The notes below the pieces were generated by a model. That model worked only from the letters and a program-made list of their open reading frames with translations, did not search any database and had not been told where the DNA came from. Below, piece after piece: positions 50,367 through 57,594 of a stretch of DNA of 64,000 nucleotides. Position 1 is the first letter of the stretch. Every line of letters begins with the position of its first letter. The stretch is taken from assembly GCF_022024055.1 (NCBI RefSeq), contig NZ_CP091788.1, positions 868,001 to 932,000 of the forward strand, given 5' to 3'. The translations under genes were made by a program, and so were the position numbers. Origin of the DNA: Prevotella sp. E2-28 (lineage in GTDB: Bacteria > Bacteroidota > Bacteroidia > Bacteroidales > Bacteroidaceae).

Positions 50367-50906
50367 ATGGAACAAGTAACCGAAAACCTGATTCGCGACC
50401 TGCAACATCACCAACCTGCTGCCTGCCAATGGCTGCTGAGGGTCTATGGCCCTGCGGTGTATCGCATGATACAACGCATCGTGACGTGTCGCGAGGATGC
50501 TGAGGAGGTCTATCAGGATGTGTTTGTCAAGGCCTTGCGTGGCATCGAGGGCTTCAATAGTCGCCAGTCGTCGTTTGCCACATGGCTTAAGAGCATAGCC
50601 TATCACGAGTCGCTCAACTTTGTCAGAGGCAAGAGGACCAGCATCATATCGATGGACGATAGCTGTTTGGGCATTGATGCGATGGATGAACCTGATGATG
50701 CTTTGCAGAACGAGCAGACCATTCAGCAACTGGAACAGGCGCTGGACAGGCTGCCGCCCCATGAACAGGCCGTGGTGAGCATGTTCTATTATGATAATAT
50801 GAGTCTGGCCGACATTGCCTTTGTCACTGGCTCAAACACCTCTACCATCGGCTCCCAATTGAGCCGAATACGCAAGAAACTCTACAGAATGATTAAAACA
50901 AGTTGA
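50367..50906 (+). CDS. ECF-type RNA polymerase sigma factor
   Basis: 179 residues, typical ECF length. Region 2 includes DAEEVYQDVFVKALRGIEGFNSRQSSFATWLKSIAYHESLNFVRG; region 4 ends QLEQALDRLPPHEQAVVSMFYYDNMSLADIAFVTGSNTSTIGSQLSRIRKKL. An A/T-rich leader precedes it (50151-50366); no clear -7 box close to its start. It is followed three bases later by a membrane protein that looks like its anti-sigma partner. Confidence 0.9.
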   Translation: MEQVTENLIRDLQHHQPAACQWLLRVYGPAVYRMIQRIVTCREDAEEVYQDVFVKALRGIEGFNSRQSSFATWLKSIAYHESLNFVRGKRTSIISMDDSCLGIDAMDEPDDALQNEQTIQQLEQALDRLPPHEQAVVSMFYYDNMSLADIAFVTGSNTSTIGSQLSRIRKKLYRMIKTS

Positions 50907-50909
50907 AGT

Positions 50910-52004
50910 ATGAACGACATCAGAAATGATAAGAACCTGCAAGAGGCCGTCAACAGGCGCGAGCAGCGGCTGGAGCCAATGCCTGCCGACCTGAACGATA
51001 GGTTGATGGAGAGCCTCACCCAGCGCCCTCTTCAAAGGGAGAAGGGGCTAAAGCGCAAGTGGATCTATGGCGCTGTGGCTATTGCTGCTGGCATCGCCCT
51101 GTTGGTGCTGTTCAACTTCTCGCAGACGTCGTCTGATGAGGCTTCCCTCTTGGCACAGCAGACTCAAGCGATTCCATCGCCAGTCCTGTCGGAACCCGTT
51201 ATTGAAGAGCCACAGCCAGAGATGGTGGACAACGAGCAGCCCATGATGCAGCAGCCCGTGATGCCGCAGCCTGTGATAGAACAAGGTGAGCCTGATCCCG
51301 ACCCTCAGGAAACTGCCCCCACGCCAACGGATAAGGTCGAGCAGCCACGTCATTACACCCCGCAGGCTATCCCCGACATCGCATCGCCCAGAGATGAACA
51401 GTTCCTTGCCTCGACATCGCACATGGTTGTCAAAAGGAGTCATCATCACGGTCTTACCACCTATACCAATTATAATGATAGCAAAGACGACGGACTGAAT
51501 CTGACTGCTACCAAGGACAAAGATGAGGTGCCCGAGGGATGGAAGGACTTAAAGAGTTGGAGCAATAAGCAAAGTAAACGTGGTGACCTGACGAAGAAGG
51601 AACGGAAACAGATGGCGGTGCTTGGTGCCATCGGCGACAAGCGCTGGCATATCGACATCACCTCAATGAACACTATGCGCTATGGCTCCAGAACCGTTAC
51701 CTCTGATTTCTTCCTGGAACTTCGTGGCGACACCCTGCGCAGTTATCTGCCCTATCTGGGTCAGGCTCATGCCTCTCCCTCGCTGTCGCCCACCATTGGC
51801 CTGAACTTCGAGGAGCGCGTGCGCCAGTATCAGGAGAGCCGTCCGAAGGGGAAATACACGCAGATCGACATCGACGTGAAGACCAAGGAGGACACCTATC
51901 ACTATGTGATTGACATCTACGACTCTGGCGATGCATATATCCGTGTGCGCTCGCTGAACCGCGACCCCATCGGTTTCGACGGTACATTAGAAACCAAATA
52001 TTAA
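50910..52004 (+). CDS. Transmembrane protein with DUF4251 domain, probable anti-sigma-like partner
   Basis: 364 residues. The short cytoplasmic N-terminus (~48 residues) is followed by a single transmembrane helix (WIYGAVAIAAGIALLVLFNF), a long Pro/Gln/Glu-rich stretch (QPVMPQPVIEQGEPDPDP), and a C-terminal DUF4251 domain (WHIDITSMNTMRYGSRTV, FFLELRGDTLRSYLPYLG, HYVIDIYDSGDAYIRVRS). The topology suits an anti-sigma factor sensing periplasmic state, but the N-terminus is not a clear anti-sigma domain. Same operon as the sigma gene, gap three bases, and followed by a DUF4419 protein after 14 bases. Confidence 0.72.
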   Translation: MNDIRNDKNLQEAVNRREQRLEPMPADLNDRLMESLTQRPLQREKGLKRKWIYGAVAIAAGIALLVLFNFSQTSSDEASLLAQQTQAIPSPVLSEPVIEEPQPEMVDNEQPMMQQPVMPQPVIEQGEPDPDPQETAPTPTDKVEQPRHYTPQAIPDIASPRDEQFLASTSHMVVKRSHHHGLTTYTNYNDSKDDGLNLTATKDKDEVPEGWKDLKSWSNKQSKRGDLTKKERKQMAVLGAIGDKRWHIDITSMNTMRYGSRTVTSDFFLELRGDTLRSYLPYLGQAHASPSLSPTIGLNFEERVRQYQESRPKGKYTQIDIDVKTKEDTYHYVIDIYDSGDAYIRVRSLNRDPIGFDGTLETKY

Positions 52005-52018
52005 AAACCCATAAACAT

Positions 52019-53839
52019 ATGAGAAAATTTTTAGCCATTACCATCATGGTGATCATGGCCAGCATGGCCTCTGCCCAGGAGGGCGTCACGTTTGTGGTCG
52101 ACGAGAACCTCGCACCCATAGAAAAAAAATATCCTATGGAAAGTTATCTGAGTAGTGGAGACAAGGCTATCAGGGGTATCTTTAATGATGAAGGCGTGCC
52201 TGGTGACACTCACGCCACGATAGCCTGGAGTTTTGCCGACGACGAGAAGTTCTACACCATCACAGGCAAGGATGTGTTCTTCCAAACTGTTGTGAGGGCC
52301 TATGCCGAGCATCGTCCGCTGGTGCTCTCGCCCGACATGATGTGGGTGCTCGTCAGTCAGGGCTTCGCCCGCTATGTCAATGCCCACTCTGAACAGATGC
52401 GCCATCAACTGGTGAGCCACGATGACAAGATGGACCTCGTGGTGCAGTCGGAGAAGGACTTGCTCTCTGAGGATGCCGACTGGGAGAAGCTGATGAGCGA
52501 CTTCACAGCGCAGATCAACGACAATACCAAGGGCGACATTGCCCAGACCATCACTGCCGACTTCTCCACGACGGGCGTTACAGAGCGCATCACCTCGCAG
52601 ATTACGCTGATGGAGACCATGAAGAGCTATTTCGACTATGTGGTGCATTACATTGCCTGCGGCATTCCGACGATTACACTCACAGGTACGCCCCAGGACT
52701 GGCAAAAGGTGGTGGAAAAGACGCAGCAGCTGGAGAAATATGGCGTGGGCGACTGGACCAAGAATCTCATCCCTATCCTCACGGAGTTTGTCAATGCCTC
52801 TGAAGGCAAGCCCAACCAAGCCTTCTGGCAGAAGATGGTGAAGAAGCATCGTCCTAATAAGTTGCAGGGCGGCGGATGCAGCTCTGGCCATCCTACGGAG
52901 CTGGACGGCTGGATTCTCAAGTTCTTCCCTGACGAGAACGGGAAGACGCTCGACCAGGTGCCTCACACGCACAAGATGCCGTCGGAACGGGTGTATGTGG
53001 ACTTTAAATATCAGATTATCAATCCTGCCGACGGCACTGTTCTCTCAGAGACTCCGCTGCAGCTCGTAGCTGGTTTTATAGGAGCTGATGTGGACCTTAA
53101 GACGGGTGCCATGAAACCCAAGATGGGCTGGGTGGTGAGACAGATGGAAGGCAGCGACAGCATTGTGAAGCGACTCCAGAAGATGGACAGCGGTGAAGGT
53201 CTTTTCTCTGGCATCGAGTTGCGTGTGAACAAAGTGCCTGAGCATCTTGCCCAGTTGCCACACATTAAGAGGCTGACCCTTTACTTTACCAACGGAGTGG
53301 AACTGCCAGATTGGTTCTACAATCTGCAGATAGACAATCTGACCATATATGGCGAGATTAAAAAAGTGACGGAAGATGCTATTTGGAAATCTTTCCCTCA
53401 TGCAAGAATTAACGGAAAGGATGGCATTGAGGAACTGAAGCCGGTTGTTAAGGCTAAGCCGAAGGCGGCGCCTCAACCCCTGAATGTGGTGAAGGGAGAG
53501 AAACCCGTGATGACAATCCGTGGTACGGTGAGCGATGCTAGCGGTCCGCTGATAGGTGCCGGCATCGAGGAGGTTGACGAGTATAATCGTCCTATAGAAA
53601 GAACAGTTACCGATGTCAATGGACACTTCACACTTGGCGTCACGAATAAAAAACATAAGATTCGCGTCCGTTATATCGGCATGGAGACTGTAAAGCTCAA
53701 AATCACCAAAAAGAAGTATCACATCGTGATGCAGCCGAAGAAATACAACATTGATATCGATTCCTTTAAAGGCATTGACGGCAACAAGGGCGTCATGCAA
53801 GAGCCCCGCTGGAGAGCAATCCCACTAGACACTAAGTGA
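52019..53839 (+). CDS. DUF4419 protein with carboxypeptidase-regulatory-like domain
   Basis: 606 residues. Signal peptide MRKFLAITIMVIMASMASAQ. Residues ~50-330 match DUF4419 (VRAYAEHRPLVLSPDMMWVLVSQGFARYVNAH, ITLTGTPQDWQKVVEKTQQLEKYG, GGGCSSGHPTELDGWI). The end (MTIRGTVSDASGPLIGAGIEEV..VTDVNGHFTLG) is a beta-sandwich carboxypeptidase-D-regulatory-like repeat seen on exported Bacteroidota proteins. Function unknown. Third gene of the sigma operon; a strong terminator follows. Confidence 0.78.
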   Translation: MRKFLAITIMVIMASMASAQEGVTFVVDENLAPIEKKYPMESYLSSGDKAIRGIFNDEGVPGDTHATIAWSFADDEKFYTITGKDVFFQTVVRAYAEHRPLVLSPDMMWVLVSQGFARYVNAHSEQMRHQLVSHDDKMDLVVQSEKDLLSEDADWEKLMSDFTAQINDNTKGDIAQTITADFSTTGVTERITSQITLMETMKSYFDYVVHYIACGIPTITLTGTPQDWQKVVEKTQQLEKYGVGDWTKNLIPILTEFVNASEGKPNQAFWQKMVKKHRPNKLQGGGCSSGHPTELDGWILKFFPDENGKTLDQVPHTHKMPSERVYVDFKYQIINPADGTVLSETPLQLVAGFIGADVDLKTGAMKPKMGWVVRQMEGSDSIVKRLQKMDSGEGLFSGIELRVNKVPEHLAQLPHIKRLTLYFTNGVELPDWFYNLQIDNLTIYGEIKKVTEDAIWKSFPHARINGKDGIEELKPVVKAKPKAAPQPLNVVKGEKPVMTIRGTVSDASGPLIGAGIEEVDEYNRPIERTVTDVNGHFTLGVTNKKHKIRVRYIGMETVKLKITKKKYHIVMQPKKYNIDIDSFKGIDGNKGVMQEPRWRAIPLDTK

Positions 53840-53844
53840 CTAAT

Positions 53845-53883
53845 AAAGACATGAGGCAGTCCTTGGGGCTGCCTCATGTCTTT
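53845..53883. terminator. Bidirectional terminator between DUF4419 and copy 2
   Basis: AAAGACATGAGGCAG (53845-53859) pairs perfectly with CTGCCTCATGTCTTT (53869-53883), with A and T runs at both ends. It insulates the sigma operon from accessory copy 2. Confidence 0.9.
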
Positions 53884-53901
53884 TATGATAGGTTGATTAC
53901 C

Positions 53902-54351
53902 TTAATAGAAATCGTAGTCCATTTCGTAATGATCGAACTCCAATCCTTCGGTACTTCCGAATGTGGAAAGAATCTGCATGATGTCTTCCTGCTGGCGGGG
54001 CGATAGTTTGTTCACGCCATGATGGTAACGGTAATAGGGGCCGTTACCCCAACTGAAGTAGCTCTTCACCCTCCGACGCGCTTCTGCCTTCTGATAATTT
54101 GGCACGTTGTTATAGATATTACTGAAGCCCCATGCTTTCTTCACCAGTTCCGTCTCGCTGTAGCGCTGACATTCTCCGTCCTGCCATGCTGATGGCAAGA
54201 TGGCAGGTCCCGTGAGTCGTTCTTTGGGGTGAAGTTTGTAGGCCTGATAATGCATACATGATTCGCGAAGCTTACAGGCTTCATTGAAGCAAAGTGGATA
54301 TTCCCAAGGTATATTTTTATATTCTAATTGTTTTTCCATAAGACTTAACAT
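53902..54351 (-). CDS. DUF6078-type protein, copy 2 (function unknown)
   Basis: 149 residues, paralogue of 4121-4570. The first 38 residues differ only at one position, then differences cluster (for example CEEKLV/SETELV, YYLKVEARRKVKNYFSS/NYQKAEARRRVKSYFSW). Cys/His residues in the N-terminal third are kept except CQRYC/CQRYS. The MLSL start again equals an ATGTTAAGTCTT iteron, so the true start may be the second ATG. It follows the truncated VapE fragment and may rely on its old promoter context; expression uncertain. Confidence 0.72.
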   Translation of the reverse strand: MLSLMEKQLEYKNIPWEYPLCFNEACKLRESCMHYQAYKLHPKERLTGPAILPSAWQDGECQRYSETELVKKAWGFSNIYNNVPNYQKAEARRRVKSYFSWGNGPYYRYHHGVNKLSPRQQEDIMQILSTFGSTEGLEFDHYEMDYDFY

Positions 54352-54406
54352 TGAAAATTATTAAATGGTTGATTACCAACGATTTGTATTTAAAAAGTGG
54401 CCTTTG

Positions 54407-54462
54407 AGACCTAACATAAGACCTAACATAGACTTAACATAGACCTAACATAGAGTTAACAT
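54407..54462 (-). repeat. Iteron array, left side (copy 2)
   Basis: Five units on the minus strand: ATGTTAACTCT, ATGTTAGGTCT, ATGTTAAGTCT, ATGTTAGGTCTT, ATGTTAGGTCT. Matches the array at 4627-4682 in place and orientation but with units in a different order. Confidence 0.8.
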
Positions 54463-54469
54463 TCTGGAC

Positions 54470-54940
54470 CTATGCCGCCCGTAGTGGGATGACCTTGTAG
54501 AAGGCCATATTACTACGGTCGGCATATTCGTAACCCAGATTCGTCATCGCCATTCCCACACGAACCTTGTTTCCGTGACTGATATCTACGGAAGGATATT
54601 CCTTCTGGATATGGCTCAGCAGCATCTTTGTGTTCATCAGTTTAGGTGTCTCGCCCTCCTTGGGCTTGCGGAAGCATACTTCCACCATCTCTGCAATGTC
54701 CTTCTGCTCCATATAGTTCTGGTTGAGTTGCTGGATACGGGCTACCTCATCGTTAGAGAACCAATATGGCGTCTTTGCCACAGTCAGTTCATAAACCGCC
54801 TGAGCATAAAGCTGCTGATAGTCTATCTCACCAGAGTTGTCGATATACTGCCCTTCAGGTATCTGCAAGCAGATGTATCGACGTGAGCCTGTGGCATCCG
54901 TCAGCGGATGAGGATTATTGGTAGTAGCCACAGGTCTCAA
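54470..54940 (-). pseudogene. VapE-type ATPase, N-terminally truncated (copy 2)
   Basis: Only the last ~153 codons remain, starting in ATTNNPHPLTDATGS; the Walker A and B region, the N-terminus and the promoter are missing. Compared with copy 1 the retained part differs at only three residues (L/M, I/V, M/L). The break falls just before the right iteron array: about 930 bases present in copy 1 (about 5150-6083) have been lost. A frame start (TTG, MRPVATTNN) exists only because the iteron sequence happens to be open. The ATPase is dead, yet the C-terminal part is almost unchanged. Confidence 0.85.
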
Positions 54941-54997
54941 TGTTAGGTCTTATGTTAAGTCTGTGTTAGGTCTATGTTAACCCCTATGTTAAGTGTT
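54940..54997 (+). repeat. Iteron array, right side (copy 2)
   Basis: Units ATGTTAGGTCTT, ATGTTAAGTCT, GTGTTAGGTCT, ATGTTAACCCCT, ATGTTAAGTGTT, plus a single GTGTTAAGTCTT at 55052-55063. The array abuts the deletion point of the VapE fragment. The gap 54941-55650 otherwise holds the operators, promoter and RNA; no ORF. Confidence 0.8.
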
Positions 54998-55136
54998 TAA
55001 ACGTATTATTCGGATACAAACCGTTAATAATCAAGTAATTGCGATTTTCCAGTGTTAAGTCTTGCCCCAAAACAATAAATCTTTCAAATTTCTGCTCTTA
55101 TGAAAACTGAAAAGCGAAACGATGAAGTAAAAGCTA

Positions 55137-55217
55137 TTCCCACGCAGGGAATGATATGTTCCCTCCGTGGGACTACTTTATTCCCAGTATGGGACTAAGA
55201 TGGTCCCAGCGTGGGAA
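55137..55217. promoter_or_regulatory. Four palindromic operators with exact 22 bp phasing (copy 2)
   Basis: Units start at 55137, 55159, 55181 and 55203, again 22 bases apart: TTCCCACGCAGGGAA, TTCCCTCCGTGGGA, TTCCCAGTATGGGA, GTCCCAGCGTGGGAA. Unit 1 has changed its inner bases yet stays palindromic. The distance to the -7 box (55301) is 98 bases, the same as in copy 1. Confidence 0.85.
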
Positions 55218-55300
55218 TGAATGTCAGTTCTCCAGCATACCTTTTCCATAGAAAGATAAAAGTTTTTGAAGAAAAGCGTTTTAAATTGGAAAAGAATTTG

Positions 55301-55308
55301 TAACTTTG
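55301..55308 (+). promoter_or_regulatory. -7 box driving structured RNA copy 2
   Basis: TAACTTTG followed by CATTCAAG, the first bases of RNA stem P1. The promoter and the ~100 bases upstream match those before the kinase gene in copy 1, so here the RNA is the first product. Confidence 0.75.
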
Positions 55309-55309
55309 C

Positions 55310-55574
55310 ATTCAAGTATCGCCGATGTGCCGTAAACGGTGTAAGCTAAGGCTTAATCCCTGAGTGCAGGGTGGCGGTATGATTTTAGAGGAAATATATA
55401 ACGGCAATAGCTGGTTATCGATAGTGTCTGGGAACGTAGGAAATTCATTGGATACAGTATAATGGTAACGATACGGCTCTTTGCTCGTGCTTTGCGCGGG
55501 CTTAAGCTAATCTCCATTATACGGGTTCTTCCTACGACCTCCAGATGCGGATGAAGTGAGAGTCTGCGCTTTTT
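55310..55574 (+). ncRNA. Structured RNA / leader of unknown family, copy 2
   Basis: Homologue of 7258-7529. P1: ATTCAAG (55310-55316) with CTTAAT (55352-55357), one bulge. Hairpin GCCG-TAAA-CGGT (55329-55340) keeps the TAAA loop while all four pairs differ from copy 1. Hairpin CCCTG-AGTG-CAGGG (55358-55371). Pseudoknot CGCC (55320-55323)/GGCG (55373-55376). Shared TGGCGGTATGATTTTAG. The long variable hairpin is different in sequence: CGTAGGAA/TTCCTACG (55435-55536), GTATAATGG/CCATTATAC, GCTCGTGC/GCGCGGGC. Probable terminator TGCGGA/TCTGCG (55546-55568) then CTTTTT. No promoter is visible before the ATG at 55651. Confidence 0.75.
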
Positions 55575-55650
55575 CTGTATCTGTACTTGAGGTTGTTGGA
55601 AGCCCGTATTAAATGTCGATAAGTCATGCGACGGCCATAAGCAATTATTG

Positions 55651-56727
55651 ATGTTTGTGGACAGCAGCATAGAAGAACGTCGATTCTCCTTAGAGAGTCG
55701 TCGGTATATAGGTTGTAAGACCAAGTTGGTAGATTGGATATTCAATCTCATCAACGAGCATACCCATGATATTCACTCTTTCTGTGATATTTTCGCAGGT
55801 ACGGGAGTAGTAGCTCATAGGGCTTTGCAGACTTATGAACGAGTGGTGGTGAACGATTTTCTTCACTCGAACAATGTAATGTATCGCGCTTTTTTTGCTC
55901 CAACTGAATGGAATGAAGAGAGGATACATGCCATCATTGAAGATTTTAATTCGGTCAATCCAGACAGAATTAGAGATAATTATTTCTCAAAGAATTTTGG
56001 AGGTAAGTATTTCGATGTGGATACTGCTAAGAAGGTAGGTTATATCCGTGAGCATCTACAAAAGATGAAAACAGGCTTAACAAGTAAGGAGTATTCTATA
56101 CTATTAGCTTCTTTAATATATAGTATTGATAGACGTGCAAATACTATAGGCCATTTTGAGGCATACATCAAAAAAGAAATTCCAACTCAGCCTCCATTTG
56201 AGTTGAGAATGATTGATGTACAGACTTATGAGGGCGTCGAGATTCATCAAGAAGACGCGAACCAATTGGCCCGATCTGTAGATGTTGATTTGACCTATCT
56301 TGACCCTCCTTATAATTCTCGGCAGTACAGCCGCTTCTACCATGTTTATGAGAATTTGGTGCAATGGAAAAAACCTCAGTTGTATGGTGCAGCCCTGAAA
56401 CCCAAGGAGGAAAACATGAGTGACTATTGTCGTAATGCTGCTTTTACTGCATTCACCGACTTGGTAAGTCACATTAAGAGTCGCTATTTGGTGGTGTCGT
56501 ATAACAACACCTATCATTCTAAGAGCACATCATCCGAGAACAAGATTAAGCTGGAGCAATTGGAAGAGGTTCTGAACAAATGTGGCAACACTCATGTGTT
56601 CAATCATGAGTTCAAAGCATTTAATTCTGGCAAGACCGAGTTTGACGATCATCGCGAGTATTTATTCATAACCGAAGTTAACGATGAAAAACGGAATCGC
56701 TCGTTCCCCGCTGTTCTACGTGGGTGA
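55651..56727 (+). CDS. Dam-type DNA adenine methyltransferase (first of two)
   Basis: Start at ATG 55651 (MFVDSSIEERRF) rather than the preceding TTG. 358 residues. Motif I is CDIFAGTGVVAHRAL (SAM binding), motif IV is LTYLDPPYNSRQYSRFYH with catalytic DPPY. The target-recognition region lies between. Probably methylates one strand of an asymmetric site recognised by the neighbouring AlwI-like enzyme. Its end overlaps the second methylase by 44 bases. Immediately downstream of the structured RNA. Confidence 0.85.
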   Translation: MFVDSSIEERRFSLESRRYIGCKTKLVDWIFNLINEHTHDIHSFCDIFAGTGVVAHRALQTYERVVVNDFLHSNNVMYRAFFAPTEWNEERIHAIIEDFNSVNPDRIRDNYFSKNFGGKYFDVDTAKKVGYIREHLQKMKTGLTSKEYSILLASLIYSIDRRANTIGHFEAYIKKEIPTQPPFELRMIDVQTYEGVEIHQEDANQLARSVDVDLTYLDPPYNSRQYSRFYHVYENLVQWKKPQLYGAALKPKEENMSDYCRNAAFTAFTDLVSHIKSRYLVVSYNNTYHSKSTSSENKIKLEQLEEVLNKCGNTHVFNHEFKAFNSGKTEFDDHREYLFITEVNDEKRNRSFPAVLRG

Positions 56728-57589
56728 TAAGTACAAGTTAGTGCGAGAGATACGTACTCACTTCCCTGCTCACATCAACAGGTTGATAGAACCGTTTGTT
56801 GGTGGCGGGTCGGTGATGATGAATGTTGATGCCAACGGTTATCTGCTCAACGATATCAACAGCTACGTCATCAATCTGCATCGGATGCTGCAAGGGTATA
56901 TAGGTCGTGAAGATGAGTTTATGAATGAGCTATATACCATCATTGACAATTATGAGCTTTCACTCTCATTGCGTAGTGATGTGGTACCGAAGAATCTGAA
57001 AGTCGCCAACCCCAAAACCTACTATGCTCGCTACAACAAAGCGGGCTATCAGAGGATGAAGGCTGACTTTATCAATGGGGGGCAGCAAGACATGCAAAGG
57101 CTTTATCTCCTGCTTATCTACGGATTCAACCATATGCTCCGATTTAATGGAAGGGGACAATTCAATCTACCTGTTGGTAATGTGGACTTTAACCTGAATG
57201 TGCAAGATGCACTTACTGATTATTTCCAGCTGGTTAGCCAGAAACAAATAGAGTGGCATAATGAAGATTATCGACAGTTTCTTGGAAACATCAATTACCA
57301 ACCAGAAGACCTCGTCTATCTTGACCCACCTTATCTAATTACCTTCAGCGAATATAATAAACTTTGGAATGCAGATACTGAGTGTGACCTGCTGTCATTG
57401 CTCGACAATCTAAATGAACATGGCATCAACTTCGCCATCTCTAACGTCACCCATTATCGTGGGCGTACTAACACTCTCTTTCAGGAATGGTCTGCGCAGT
57501 ATCACACCCATTCCATCAAAAGTAATTACATCAGTTTCAACGACAACAGCATTAAGCAGTTTAGCGAGGTGCTGGTAACCAATTATTAA
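56684..57589 (+). CDS. Dam-type DNA adenine methyltransferase (second of two)
   Basis: 301 residues, D12 class. N-terminal RSPLFYVGDKYKLVREI and motif I EPFVGGGSVMMNVDANGYLLNDIN; motif IV YLDPPYLITFSEYNKLW. The two methylases are different in sequence, as expected if each acts on a different strand of an asymmetric target such as GGATC. Overlaps the first methylase by 44 bases; the endonuclease gene begins five bases after it, so the three form one operon. Confidence 0.87.
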   Translation: MKNGIARSPLFYVGDKYKLVREIRTHFPAHINRLIEPFVGGGSVMMNVDANGYLLNDINSYVINLHRMLQGYIGREDEFMNELYTIIDNYELSLSLRSDVVPKNLKVANPKTYYARYNKAGYQRMKADFINGGQQDMQRLYLLLIYGFNHMLRFNGRGQFNLPVGNVDFNLNVQDALTDYFQLVSQKQIEWHNEDYRQFLGNINYQPEDLVYLDPPYLITFSEYNKLWNADTECDLLSLLDNLNEHGINFAISNVTHYRGRTNTLFQEWSAQYHTHSIKSNYISFNDNSIKQFSEVLVTNY

Positions 57590-57594
57590 AGCCT

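Noticed and set aside
52031..52972. Minus-strand ORF (313 codons) opposite the DUF4419 gene
   Set aside because: Antisense shadow; His/Leu/Arg-rich product without family features.
54470..54940. Independent short VapE-like gene starting at TTG 54940
   Set aside because: No ATPase motifs, no promoter, and the start codon falls in the iteron array; it is the remnant of a truncated gene.
55401..55650. Plus-strand small ORFs within RNA copy 2
   Set aside because: Very short, overlapping the paired stems, and not shared with copy 1.
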